Shown here piece after piece: positions 12,001-17,861 of a stretch of 24,046 bases of DNA; within the stretch, counting starts at the first letter, position 1, and each line of letters opens with the position of its first letter. The DNA lies in assembly GCA_964615975.1 (NCBI GenBank), contig CAZTTH010000050.1:1-24046 (forward strand), read 5' to 3'. This DNA is from CAZTTH01 sp964615975 (lineage in GTDB: Bacteria > Verrucomicrobiota > Lentisphaeria > JABSQK01 > JAJFLO01). The notes under the pieces were generated by a model. It saw only the letters and a list, made by a program, of their open reading frames with translations. It searched no databases and was not told where the DNA came from. The translations under genes and the position numbers were made by a program.

Positions 12001-13969
12001 ACCGTTGTTAGATGGCAATGGGACTCAATTTTCGGCACAAACAATATCAGGAGAAAATACCGGAGCTCTCCTTGATAAGACCATTGTATGCGAAGTCATT
12101 GCGGTCGATTCTTTTGGTAATACCAGTTTTGCTGTGCGGACAGAAAATGTCAAAGTTATCAGTGTGGGAGGGAATCAACAGGTGACTGGTGACAATTTTG
12201 AGCCGGACAATATTCCCAATAACGCTCATCGCATCAAAACCAATGGGACTATACAAGATCACACCTTGACTTTTAATGATCAAGATTGGGTAATTTTTAC
12301 ATTAACTGTGCCATCGCGGGTTTTAATTGCCACTGGTGGATCTGAACAATATATCGATGAGTTAATTACCAATAACAACAACAATAATAATAATGGTGTT
12401 GATACCAAAATAGAATTATATCGAGAAACTAATCTCAAAAAAGCGATACTAACCAATGATGACAGCGGAACTTATGACACTGACAGTTTTACCCTGTCAG
12501 GAATTTTAGGGAGAAACGGTAATCTGACCTTATCGACCGGGAAATATTATCTGAAAGTTACCAAGAGTGATCAATTCTCCACATCCGACATTAGTTATGT
12601 CTTGAAAATTACTTCTATCCCATTGTCTGGTGAAGTCGTCGACACACCATCAAAACCCACCATCAAACCTGGTGCGCCAATCACTACTGATGATTTGGTT
12701 GCATCAGTTTCAAATGTCAATACCAATGTTTCGTTGAAATATGTCTGGTATGTTAATGACATGCAGGTGCGGGAGGAGTCGAATCGAATTACTGCCAATC
12801 GCACCCAAAGCAATCAAACCTGGAGAGTCGCGGTAATTGCGGTAAGCCCCAATGGCGCTGAAAGTGAAATCAGTGAGAAAAGTGATCCCGTGACAATTGG
12901 CAATCAGTCCTTTGAGTTGACGATAACCGCCACCAAGTTCTTCGGCAGTGGTAACGCTCCCTCAACACAGTCGGTGACCATCGGATGGCTAAACAGCGCC
13001 ACCCATGGATTTGATAAAGACATTGATTATGATTTACCGATTGGATTTATTCCGCCTCCGCCTGGTAATAATGGAATTGGTCGATTGCCTGACGAACTGA
13101 ACTTACCCGCAGGCAGTTTGGTTTCCGAGGGGTTGGATCAACAACATCGATTCTTGACGGATGATATCCGACCTTTTGGTGATAATACTGTCTGGTATTT
13201 GATTCTGGATTTAGGAGATAATCCATCACGCATTGAACTGAATTGGGGTCCGATCGTATTGCCTGTAAACAAACCAGTAACGTTGGTCGAAGTTGATCCG
13301 GCGAATAGCTTCAGGCGCATTATATCAACAACAGTTGATATGGAGTCCCAGTCCGGTTTTGAAATTGACAGCACCTCATTACACGAAGATTCCATAAAGA
13401 TATACCGAATCATGATCGGTAATATTTCTGCTACATTCACATTGCCAGTTTTATATCCCGGCTGGAATCTCATCTCATTTCCAATTAATCCGACCAATCC
13501 GAATCCGGATATTGTGCTTTCGAATAATGCCGGTCGGGTATTTTCAGGAGTGATTTGGGGCTATGGAATTAGAAGATCTGGGCAATTATTGCCAAGTTAT
13601 TATGAAGTAACCAATATTAAGGCCGGTCAGGGGTATTGGGTCTTTATCGATAAGAATAAACCAATTACTGACATCATTGTGAATGGTGCTACTGTGCCTG
13701 CTGAATTGAACTTGATCAAAGGATGGAATTTGACAGGACCTACCACATTGCGAAATGCCAAGGTTCCCTCAATTCTCCTCAATCAGCAGAATTTACCTGC
13801 GAATGTGTATCAACCAATACAATATTGGGATCCCACGTTAAAAAATAATGCAGGAAGTTATGTGCCAGCTCAAGCGAATGATGCCAGGTTGGAAGTTTTA
13901 GAAGTATTAAAGGGGTATTGGATTCATTCACCTGCCGATCTCATACTTTTCCTGGAAGCAACCCAATAA
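2..13969 (+). CDS. Giant secreted LamG/TSP3 multidomain protein with embedded S8 peptidase (5' partial)
   Basis: The frame is open to the left edge; codons before the GTG at 23 are also in frame without a stop, so the true start and signal peptide lie outside. At least 4655 residues are seen. Domains by base position: seven modules of acidic TSP3-type calcium repeats (DxDxDGxxD) followed by a LamG/concanavalin-like domain, between about 80 and 10180; an Ig-like domain at about 1500-1790 and a YfaP/DUF2135-like domain at about 1790-2200 in module 2; an S8 peptidase at about 6370-7565; a long TSP3 run at 10190-11140; Ig/PKD-like domains at 11140-12170; a PPC-like domain at 12190-12620; an Ig-like domain to about 12900; and a duplicated C-terminal domain at about 13450-13960. 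There is no LPXTG, PEP-CTERM or obvious type IX sorting tail. The likely role is an extracellular or surface adhesin/hydrolase scaffold stabilised by calcium. The substrate cannot be told from the sequence. Confidence 0.96.
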   Translation, partial: TAGKSTAVTAANGIGVSNSVGISVRITDDSDGDGLTDEYEKLAGTDPFKTDSNNDGTSDALEDSDSDTITNIDEQNVYFTHPGRKDTDDDGFNDNIEIQNGTSPINALSPFIDRVIWLVAHENPNTPDAFVELPLNQPRFELTTFTLEAWVFATPAHASTIIKRSKDDTVINYELGINASNQAYIKFTDVVNQVQTVTASTNIEGLIPSHAWKHVAATFSATERLLKLYVNGVLVAEKQLNSIPKTGISANIHRIGEGFDGYIDEVRIWNQVRTRSEINDSLYGPLNGNENGLIGYYRFDDGQNADLQDQYGAQDFTVTSANDWLTGWSHAGTLKNGASFVNSPINNPITGVIIDTDNDGLADTWELSYFGNLNSGATDDNDGDGLTNLTEYLAQLNPLKRDSNHDGITDDLEDTDGDTLSNIQEQLNKTNPNLKDTDDDGYQDNEELSPFLPAVADSNGVGPAYSGALTAMSPHIPRSLILNGNNIRLPRADRFSFAGAQVEIPAPVVTIINPIEGSSISVRFVSVSGIVAENNSPIATIRIYRNELLLSTLPGGDSFEQTIIIGSGDNQIAVEAEDENGVRGYGFVNVNGNFAPADIRVTQTWEPAGDVDTWLVDPQFRHMGWISSGPDLPLLLGGITNNPGQIPGSFLDIDDIPGTGPENITVEQGQAINGIYQVWMNNFSNGNNPQSNVQVLIKEGTSEEKIVEFGPQPITVSDGNGTNPDAWWHTTNISWPSGQMNPAGRVIRSIGDQEVLVITDNFTPGFTFEFWVNPGTESTSGILFEYRNPGNLPAYTLGLNENKPYFQVFISKDNFDRLEMNGKLPINQWSHVAFVYRKDINEIRINVNGVSIGKPINGLALNEGGTAILDVGFAETNSAIDEVRVWGLARSENQLDQSRHRLIALPNQTLVAYYRFDDGGASIQDFAQNNDFFNLKGSKVQVDVVPLLAGGPDDADGDKIEDWYEVRFFGTIANCDPVADPDGDGLNNLYEFFASTNPKVKDSDADSVFDNLEDSIDNDGVNNLEEQLLTTDPRRNDTDDDGIDDTEELDAGTDPANDTDPIESYALRVNGNGFVQLPWESTRLALTSFTLEAWVYTLADNSGNTVGVNDVSIIERQVSHERYNYRLGVRYDRGSSSTTADDKYLPFIAVSPANGGQNNPNSVNVIVIAPSNQGIPLNYWTHLAATYDATSGKMQLFINGLIVGNEIVKVGLMTNGFGPVSVRLGEGFYGYLDEVRIWKSALPSSIPLLLNHQPDRSSTLLMSYFNFNSNGIYAHDKVQKFDRDWEENWIHAGQFTGNAMVATEPIDVPVIRLVADSDHDGMDDAWEVRNFGSINVSNGTADADNDGLNDLYEYLSGTNPHKINSDSPANNLTDFEEDTDGDGLTNGQEQAFKTHPNHSDTDDDGISDTLEISGIMRNSTSGDVWMDNNRNGRFDQGIDTVIKDNGDGIVANSGGTALGNVYYKDIDNDSVFDVGEAVWLDDVLRDGRYNNGETILSSVVPSVGSVGKKLTRATKGSTSPVHSVDPLNSRSLNLSHEDILDDGIDVPLADDELTLHPNHWTVETWYYSDAGTANQTAIFVKQMVGANVVFELGLSDHVPYFRFQTNTGIERIVTAQASLTKGAWTHIAGVWNGATSELSLVLNGNSIFIVDLGEEELVSLAPVNGASRFTLGGGWSESGLNLIDEMRIWTVSRSQADIDRARNELISGSTPGLFRYFRFDDGGESIEDFAHPGWQNESTYALTIEEISTATLLNSDPAVNRKFYGFDDRDGDGLSDAFESLFGISEALADTDGDGLNNLYEFLAGTDPNNTRNGNADYLLDSDGDGLNNGSEQQYGTYPTIKDTDNDGLSDGEEVLGKNHDDNATTKIPVSRPNASTFASDPLSPLQPVAQYSLKLSESTTKDKVILPDNAKYATSSWTLESWIYPSASTPHKSGTIIKRRVGSHDGGDIINYELGVDQVEEKLKPYVRFVTAGGNEIKLGGNSDGFAVEIQRAAWTHLAASWEQTTYDLTLFVNGQAVSNKIFDSSVNGNISQDKNQPISPVTGNGSYGGGSTFVGAQLTFGDGFIGNIDEIKIWNVTRSADQIQKLFRSVPITATGKQPNQRVGAGSSINATSISISRALEHEHVPNQMIVCFNPQVNDKDKRAINQSLGVTVKRNSSINGTQLVQISDGKSLAEKLAEYRTRADVVFAEPNYIIKANELPNDPRFSEQWGLNNVGQTGGSPDADIDAPEAWSFITGSPNVVIGIIDSGATLNHPDLVDNLWVNPGEIANNNIDDDGNGFVDDVHGFDFINLDGNPNDDNQHGTHVTGIAGAVGNNGIGVSGVSQDVQLMILKVLDQNGSGTVDQAIQAVEYAIQMGATLTNNSYGFSGFSQALQDAIIKARDAGQLFVAAAGNSSGNNDSNPLYPASFDLDNIISVAASDDTDALASFSNFGANTVDLAAPGVDILSTLPNGGYGLLSGTSMASPYVAGVAAVVWAANPRLNYQHIRNLILTNVDPIAALNGRVATGGRLNLEKSLGLQDLNGLVAYFRGDEANFQGGIIQDLAEHDDWRLGGAGRFAGILAGTTAFDANNVARVPADSDGDGLPDWYESAYNFSSFAADGDEDADGDGLTNYYEYLAGTNPLNFATNGSQSDAIIDSDLDGINNQAEQLAGSNPGNKFADTDDDGLLDTSEQTGVQPTAVDDALSPFVSRVLKLNGNGSYLHLPNQPRFALNQSWTVESWVYLNPNETDGGIIIQRALDDNGNGNFTAINYELGISSTLNPYIRFTSSTNDGKIEIKATAGVKLPKEVWTFIAGSYNASSRKLTIYVNNQAWKEVLTGTIRPASNQISQSRVVVGGNPWLNESSIYINGQLDDVRIWNLPIESIGTINLSFNGFDNTPGLVAFYNFNDGTSRQTGQVQDFAAGYQQDWKNDWFNAASLVGNAGLIVIAADPIADLDIDRDDDGMPDWWELLHFGNLSHDGSGDGDNDSLDDQFEYLAGTNPNLYDTDGDGIADFEEDSDLSLDIFGLSGVGMSKVISSSTVYLAGNPVWIDANNNLKFDLNEAIVSGVPFKNEVGVALTNVYYYDGNGDNSFNRGEPVWIDDGDIDQEFDINDTEIVGDGLLAIEEALDFDTNPRLKDSDDDGWGDALEVLSKRTNPNNSLDPLDKRLIQFEGEDNDYAHVNNKLLSMEKLAVGVYINPASNNPSNKQVILEKRGNHQRINYRLLRMPNNTITFEYQRHLTSTFRAINSGSSPTLGTVPAGNWFLIIAEIDNPQLTFRLTIYQFDLENNLVQRAQVNQSVQGVPETGNGLLYIGAGKPGVEDDVEPFEGQIDELSIWSGRLSNEEVSMIQDLKINLRTLPIGLVSYYKFDDGGLTFEDFVQRNNFDVAGHLIGNTIINLGTTRPGGANGTDIEDSDNDGLPDEIELLIINADTSDNLITLEDVKPNDDYDQDGLTNLEEVRYDGNPGYDENNDINPLDFDSDDDGMADGFEVHYLLNPLNNSDKTGDIDGDGLTNFQEYLGPDKVTLRSQIQLSANPIIWGDATDPTKVDTDGDGLSDKFEYTNNLNPSVNDANLDPDNDGLTNIQERDQGTNPHNADTDNDSLPDGWEVAVGLNPLSSLGINGKNGDPDNDGLTNINEYGLRNTAHPNGTDPLNPDTDSDTLKDGFEFYSRNAQGTWLDPFSEIGIHGGNGNPDGDDFTNFEEQELGTDPWVANDAIGTPIGPNELAPDDDDLIAIVTPSPKAELGSALTCAPQGAFDRQGDEIEYIFQWYSAPAATGVTFSNTKFTADEIGAELSAGNWSIIDDATGDTFVPEVIKDYACVVYAEDEFGNVTRSVVSNKTTIEDTALVISVNAQNPNVTISLDSESNQLLATVSPIDSQVCYEYRWFRNFGDRIGEDLGKNQRSLSLNDSDVRLTDVWYCRVRAIIPNDGICDDDLTPYVFASAYTYSNTITIGGGAANNLPPSAPTATISPTSPRADLDDITCLVSGSIDPEGDIPLFNFRWFEYNTTTNQLSPLLDGNGTQFSAQTISGENTGALLDKTIVCEVIAVDSFGNTSFAVRTENVKVISVGGNQQVTGDNFEPDNIPNNAHRIKTNGTIQDHTLTFNDQDWVIFTLTVPSRVLIATGGSEQYIDELITNNNNNNNNGVDTKIELYRETNLKKAILTNDDSGTYDTDSFTLSGILGRNGNLTLSTGKYYLKVTKSDQFSTSDISYVLKITSIPLSGEVVDTPSKPTIKPGAPITTDDLVASVSNVNTNVSLKYVWYVNDMQVREESNRITANRTQSNQTWRVAVIAVSPNGAESEISEKSDPVTIGNQSFELTITATKFFGSGNAPSTQSVTIGWLNSATHGFDKDIDYDLPIGFIPPPPGNNGIGRLPDELNLPAGSLVSEGLDQQHRFLTDDIRPFGDNTVWYLILDLGDNPSRIELNWGPIVLPVNKPVTLVEVDPANSFRRIISTTVDMESQSGFEIDSTSLHEDSIKIYRIMIGNISATFTLPVLYPGWNLISFPINPTNPNPDIVLSNNAGRVFSGVIWGYGIRRSGQLLPSYYEVTNIKAGQGYWVFIDKNKPITDIIVNGATVPAELNLIKGWNLTGPTTLRNAKVPSILLNQQNLPANVYQPIQYWDPTLKNNAGSYVPAQANDARLEVLEVLKGYWIHSPADLILFLEATQ
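4250..4500 (+). repeat. EF-hand-like acidic insert, copy 1 (module 4)
   Basis: Between the TSP3 block and LamG of module 4 lies an extra segment with the pattern VWMDNNRNGRFDQG, then ALGNVYYKDIDNDSVFDVGE and VWLDD. The DxNxNxxFDxGE loops resemble EF-hand or dockerin calcium loops. A homologous copy occurs in module 7 (9085-9320). The segment is part of the giant protein and is probably calcium-binding. I do not recognise it as a named family. Confidence 0.55.
6370..7570 (+). other. Embedded S8 (subtilisin-like) peptidase domain with its own propeptide
   Basis: This is a domain within the giant CDS. Numbering is from the GTG at 23. A propeptide-like segment at about bases 6380-6600 begins VPNQMIVCFNP and ends FAEPNYIIKA, as in fervidolysin-type S8 propeptides. 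The catalytic domain follows. Asp2242 lies in GIIDSG (codon at 6746), His2297 in HGTHVTGIAG (6911), the oxyanion Asn2389 in AAAGNSSG (7187) and Ser2457 in GTSMASP (7391). All four are present in the usual order and spacing, so the enzyme is predicted active. The domain interrupts LamG module 5: the LamG strand ending QIQKLFRS is before it, and the closing strand GLVAYFRGDE is after it. Confidence 0.93.
9085..9320 (+). repeat. EF-hand-like acidic insert, copy 2 (module 7)
   Basis: This is the second copy of the insert found at 4250-4500. It reads VWIDANNNLKFDLNEA, then ALTNVYYYDGNGDNSFNRGE and VWIDDGD. Order and spacing match copy 1 (VWxDxNxNxxFD, ALxNVYYxD, GExVWxDD), so it is homologous and not simply acidic low complexity. 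In both copies it sits inside or just after the TSP3 block and before the next LamG domain. Confidence 0.55.
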
Positions 13970-14004
13970 ATTAGATAATCCTTGACGATTCAGTCATCGC
14001 GCTT

Positions 14005-14042
14005 GGCCGCTTCGGTATGTGTTACTGAAGCGGCCTTGTTTA
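14005..14042 (+). terminator. Rho-independent terminator of the giant gene
   Basis: GGCCGCTTCGGTA (14005-14017) pairs with TACTGAAGCGGCC (14023-14035). This gives a 13-bp stem with one G-U pair and a 5-base loop, followed by the T-rich TTGTTTA. It lies 36 bases after the stop codon. The T tract is only on the plus-strand side, so it mainly serves the giant gene and not the convergent polX-like gene. Confidence 0.85.
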
Positions 14043-14048
14043 TGTCCT

Positions 14049-14084
14049 CACAGTTTCATTTCATGATCAAAATGACAAGCTGTG
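14049..14084. terminator. Imperfect hairpin between convergent genes
   Basis: CACAG (14049-14053) and TCATTT (14056-14061) pair with AAATGA (14070-14075) and CTGTG (14080-14084), with small bulges between the two stem parts. It lies just beyond the stop of the polX-like gene on the minus strand. No clear T tract follows on either strand, so it may be a weak terminator or an mRNA 3'-end stabiliser. Confidence 0.3.
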
Positions 14085-14111
14085 CAAATTGCGGATAAAT
14101 GATTCAATTTT

Positions 14112-15860
14112 TTAATAATTTTTGGAGAGAAATAACTCTTTTAATTTATCAACTGCCCAACAGTTGATGATGTGGTGGGGCTCAAGCCAGCCTTTGCGAC
14201 AAAAGCCAATACCATCAGCAATAAAATTAAAATGAGAAAGATTATGCGCATCAGGATTGATGCTGAATAATGCTTCTTTATCTTTGGCATATTTCAACCA
14301 GCGCCAATCCAAATCCATTCGCATCGGATTGCAATTAAATTCGATTGCGACTCGATTCGCTATTGCCGCATCAATTATTCGCTGATAATCGATTTCATAA
14401 GCGTTGCGTTTTAATAATAATCGTCCTGAGGGATGAGCAAGAATACACGCGCGAGGGTGTTCGAGCGCTCTGATGATCCGTGCTGTCATAGCTTCATTTG
14501 ACTGAGAAAATCCGCTATGAATGGATACGACAACAAAATCCAATTGCCCCAAAAGTTCATCGTTATAATCCAAACGACCATCGCTAAGGATATCGCATTC
14601 AATTCCAGAGAATAAGGTAACCCTGCCATTTATGCGGGCATTTAAATGTTTAATTTGTTGAATTTGGTTCAATAATCTATCCTCGCTTAATCCATTGGCT
14701 TGAAATGAGGATTTGCTGTGATCTGTAATTCCCAAAAAGAGATGGCCTGATAATTGAGCATGAGCATATAATTCTTCTAAGGAATTGCTGCCATCGGAAG
14801 CGAGACTATGGCAATGTAAAATGCCGCAATAGTCGTTTAAACCGACCAAAGGGGGAATTTTTGTATGTTCAGCGAATGCAATTTCACCTTGATCTTCGCG
14901 GAGCTCCGGGAGGATATAGTTCAGTCCCAATTGATGATATATGTCGATTTCATCTTTACAGTAAATGATTTCACTATTTTTATCATGGAGCACGGAGATG
15001 CGATGTAATCCCTGTTTCGTGACCTTCAATCCCGCATTTTTACCCCATGAACATAAGGTTTTGATATGTTTTTTATTCCCTGTGAAAAAGTGCAGGGCAT
15101 GAGGAAAAGTTTGCTCCGTTACTACGCGCATCTTGACTTGAATTCCGTTATGCAATTGCACCGATACCTTAGTATTGCTTTGGGACAGGATTGATTGGAT
15201 CTCTGGAAAAGTAACAAATTCTGCAATAATTAATGAGGGTTCTTTAGCCGAAACAATAATAATTATTTTTTTGGTGAATTCCTTATATCGCCGTAAACCG
15301 CCAGCGACAGCAACCCGACATAAATGGGGTGAATGTTTTAATTGTTTTAGAATAGAATCTGCAATTGTTTGGGCATCGCGATAAAGAAAGAAAGATTTAT
15401 TTATACGCAATTGCTTGATGGCAGAGAGGATATTTTTACAGGTTAATACCCCCATTCCGGGTAATTTTGCAACCCGACCATCGGCACAGGCTTTCTCCAA
15501 TTCGACCATTGAATCAATATTTAATTGGTGATAAAATAGATTGATTTTTTTGGGGCCAACTCCTGGAATTTCTGCTAATTCCAAAATGGTTGACGGGAAT
15601 TCCTGTCGTAAATTTTCCAAATATATAATTTTTCCGGATTCCTCTAATTCAATAACTTTATCGAGTATGGAATTTGCAAACCCTTTCCTCTTCTTAAGTT
15701 CTCCTGAGCGTAATAATTCCAACCATGCCTCCCCTAGCAGAGACAAATTCCGTGAGGTTTCATGATAGGAGCGGATCTTAAATGAATTTTCACCTTTTAC
15801 CTCAAGAAAGAAAGCAATCTCATTTAAAGCCTTAACCGCATCATCTAGGGTAATTTTCAT
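14112..15860 (-). CDS. polX: PolX-family PHP protein with degenerate polymerase active site
   Basis: At 582 residues it has the usual length of bacterial PolX. Layout: N-terminal 8-kDa-type region (1-90); helix-hairpin-helix motifs (EIPGVGPKK at 97-105, LPGMG at 133-137); polymerase X nucleotidyltransferase region (about 180-320); and C-terminal PHP domain (about 337-582). The family normally does gap-filling synthesis in base excision repair, with a PHP 3'-5' exonuclease. Here the palm motif RRxxExxGDID reads RRYKEFTKKII, so both aspartates are Lys198 and Ile200. The third aspartate, in QVDLRVV, is Lys243 (QVKMRVV). The PHP ligands are all present: His349, His351, Asp356, His381, Glu421, His448, His476, Asp537 and His539. 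The predicted product is therefore a DNA-binding phosphoesterase or exonuclease without polymerase activity. It is transcribed away from the TPR gene; an AGG lies 5 bases before the ATG. Confidence 0.92.
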   Translation of the reverse strand: MKITLDDAVKALNEIAFFLEVKGENSFKIRSYHETSRNLSLLGEAWLELLRSGELKKRKGFANSILDKVIELEESGKIIYLENLRQEFPSTILELAEIPGVGPKKINLFYHQLNIDSMVELEKACADGRVAKLPGMGVLTCKNILSAIKQLRINKSFFLYRDAQTIADSILKQLKHSPHLCRVAVAGGLRRYKEFTKKIIIIVSAKEPSLIIAEFVTFPEIQSILSQSNTKVSVQLHNGIQVKMRVVTEQTFPHALHFFTGNKKHIKTLCSWGKNAGLKVTKQGLHRISVLHDKNSEIIYCKDEIDIYHQLGLNYILPELREDQGEIAFAEHTKIPPLVGLNDYCGILHCHSLASDGSNSLEELYAHAQLSGHLFLGITDHSKSSFQANGLSEDRLLNQIQQIKHLNARINGRVTLFSGIECDILSDGRLDYNDELLGQLDFVVVSIHSGFSQSNEAMTARIIRALEHPRACILAHPSGRLLLKRNAYEIDYQRIIDAAIANRVAIEFNCNPMRMDLDWRWLKYAKDKEALFSINPDAHNLSHFNFIADGIGFCRKGWLEPHHIINCWAVDKLKELFLSKNY

Positions 15861-15920
15861 ATGGACCTGCGTCGAGCAATAAATACAAACATTCTAATGG
15901 GAACATCAAAGTAATTCAGA

Positions 15921-15954
15921 TTGCAATATTGTGATGATAACAGTATAATTGCAA
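15921..15954 (+). promoter_or_regulatory. Sigma70-type promoter of the TPR gene inside an inverted repeat
   Basis: The -35 TTGCAA is at 15921-15926 and the consensus -10 TATAAT at 15944-15949, with a 17-base spacer. TTGCAAT (15921-15927) and ATTGCAA (15948-15954) form a perfect 7-base inverted repeat that overlaps both promoter elements, as an operator could. The site lies in the divergent gap between the polX-like gene and the TPR gene. Confidence 0.65.
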
Positions 15955-16025
15955 ACAATTGCTTTATTCTTACTTCGTTAGATTATTGGCGAAAAATACT
16001 ATTTATAATTGAAAGGGTTAATCGG

Positions 16026-16448
16026 ATGCATTTTGATGATGAATTTGACAAAACGTTAGTAAGTCGTAAACCATGGGAGAATGATCTCAAGGCGGGTAAA
16101 TCCGCATTAAAAAAAGGAAAAATAAAGGACGCAGAGGCTTATTTAAATAAAGCACTTGAAGAAGCGATAAAATTTGGCGACGACGATCCCAGGATTGGCA
16201 ACATCAATAGTACCTTGGCAGATTTATATAATCAAAAGCAAGATTATAATCAAGCTGAGCTATTTTATCAGAAAAGTATATCGATATGGAGTAAGGCATT
16301 CGGTGACGATTATTTTGGTTTAATTGATATCATGAACAAATACCACGAAGTACTGATCAAAGTTGGGAAACATTCAGAAGCCGAGAAAATCCAGAAAAGA
16401 ATTAAAGAGATAAATAAAATCAATGATCGTTCGATTTCGCGACATTAA
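16026..16448 (+). CDS. Small TPR-repeat protein
   Basis: The product is 140 residues from the ATG at 16026. I chose this start because GAAAGGG (16011-16017) is a good ribosome binding site 8 bases upstream. A longer reading from 15921 would begin inside the promoter. The body shows about three tetratricopeptide repeats: AGKSALKKGKIKDAEAYLNK, then LADLYNQKQDYNQAELFYQK, then a more divergent helix pair ending VGKHSEAEKIQKRI. The spacing GxxxxAExxYxKAL is typical of bacterial TPRs, which act as protein-protein docking surfaces. There is no signal peptide or membrane segment, so it is cytoplasmic. The partner is unknown. It stands alone, with an independent promoter and a long gap after it. Confidence 0.8.
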   Translation: MHFDDEFDKTLVSRKPWENDLKAGKSALKKGKIKDAEAYLNKALEEAIKFGDDDPRIGNINSTLADLYNQKQDYNQAELFYQKSISIWSKAFGDDYFGLIDIMNKYHEVLIKVGKHSEAEKIQKRIKEINKINDRSISRH

Positions 16449-17015
16449 TCACACTGACGTATTAAAAATCCTATTATTCCGTTATTCAGGGCATATATAT
16501 ACCTGCCGAAAAATAACAATTTAGAGATAACCCCCTCCTGATGGCCATGTAGCCTGACTTACATTCTACTGTTTTTATGAATGTAGCCCCTATCCACTAT
16601 TTATATACGCTGATGAGGGCTGATATTTCATAACTGTCTAAGAACTCCGATTTCTCTCATCAAGGTCGCCCATACTCCTTTGCCTTGATACATTATCAAT
16701 AAGAAATGACGAATTTACTGTCCCAATCCATGTTTATATAAATGATTATTATAACGTGACACAAGCTCCTACATTATAGTCGATTTATTGTAGTAAAAGA
16801 ATCTTCATCGGTTCTCCAAAATTATTGAGTTCGATAGAATTGAAATCGAGCTTTGATTGCGTGATAGTCCATTAAACTAATTTTGGTTGGTAACTTGTTT
16901 GAGCAGGTTTGATCGATAGATTAAGTGACATTCCGAAGACGATGAGTATGTCTTTGATTGGAAAGCTTAATTTGGTTTACATTTCGCATCTAACTTGCCG
17001 CTAAAGGATTCATTG
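16449..17015. other. Intergenic region without recognisable gene
   Basis: These 567 AT-rich bases carry frequent stops in all frames. Visible structure is limited. There is a 7-base inverted repeat, TACATTC (16560-16566) with GAATGTA (16579-16585), and a direct repeat ATGTAGCC at 16547-16554 and 16581-16588 overlapping it. I found no convincing promoter for the downstream gene, no tRNA-like fold and no clear protein remnant. Confidence 0.5.
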
Positions 17016-17792
17016 ATGAATAAAATTTCATCCTGGTACTTTGAATTTATCATTAGATTATTATTTATCTTCAAGAAATTTGAGTTATTGATAATTTCTT
17101 CCTTTAGTGTTTTAGTGGTTTTATCCGGTTTGCTCTTTCTTACACCCATATTACACTGCAATTCCGGATCTCAGATTTGCCGGATATGCGGTGACACAAA
17201 AACCAATACCACATATCATTGGGGAACGTTTCAAATCCGTCAGATTGATACAACATACTATCGTCATTCAATCAAGACTTTATATGAAACCTTCATTCAA
17301 GAACCTCATGATCATCAATGGTGTGGTGGATATCAGGATGAAAAAATAGGTTCTTTGCTGATGTGGATTTCTACTGACCGGAGAATGACTCACAATATGG
17401 AAGAAGTATCCATGTATTTCTATCCTCGTTTAACCCAAATGGCAATGATTTCGGCGGTTAAATTACGCTATTGCGATCAGGATTTACGCAAACAGATTTA
17501 TTTTTCAATTATTAACAGCACCAGCCCGGAAGATTATTTATCAGTATGTCAAGTATTTTCGAATGTTCAAAAGTTGAACTATTCTGACTCATTAAATCTA
17601 TGGCAGGAGTGGCTGGATAAAAAAAATCAAGGTGGGATCACTGGCAAATCTGGCAATCAATATAATCTACTGCCAAGTTGGACGTATTTTTCAGCGCCTC
17701 ACGTTCCTTCTAATGAAATTGTAGAATTGGAACCAAAACGCTTAAGATCAGCGAGTGATTATAGTCGGAATTGGTTTTGTTTTCTAAATTAA
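17016..17792 (+). CDS. Single-pass membrane protein with CxxC motif, unknown function
   Basis: The product is 258 residues from the ATG at 17016, with AAAGGA (17003-17008) 7 bases upstream; this beats a TTG at 16995. A short basic N-terminus precedes one hydrophobic segment at about 24-45 (LLIISSFSVLVVLSGLLFL). The rest would be extracytoplasmic. Just after the membrane lie Cys48, Cys55 and Cys58 (HCNSGSQICRICGD), and then an HDHQWC cluster at 98-103, which together could bind metal such as zinc. The C-terminal part is polar and shows no fold I recognise. It is 69 bases upstream of the tail-collar gene on the same strand, which suggests joint transcription. The function is not known to me. 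Confidence 0.7.
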   Translation: MNKISSWYFEFIIRLLFIFKKFELLIISSFSVLVVLSGLLFLTPILHCNSGSQICRICGDTKTNTTYHWGTFQIRQIDTTYYRHSIKTLYETFIQEPHDHQWCGGYQDEKIGSLLMWISTDRRMTHNMEEVSMYFYPRLTQMAMISAVKLRYCDQDLRKQIYFSIINSTSPEDYLSVCQVFSNVQKLNYSDSLNLWQEWLDKKNQGGITGKSGNQYNLLPSWTYFSAPHVPSNEIVELEPKRLRSASDYSRNWFCFLN

Positions 17793-17861
17793 AGAATTCA
17801 CTTATGCAGAAGCATATTCATTGAAAGAGCCAGAGGTTTTAACTGAGAAAGGAGTAAGACT

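Noticed and set aside
15921..16025. N-terminal extension of the TPR protein from a TTG at 15921
   Set aside because: It would start within the -35 hexamer of a good promoter, and the ATG at 16026 has a proper ribosome binding site. The extension does not look like a TPR or a signal peptide.
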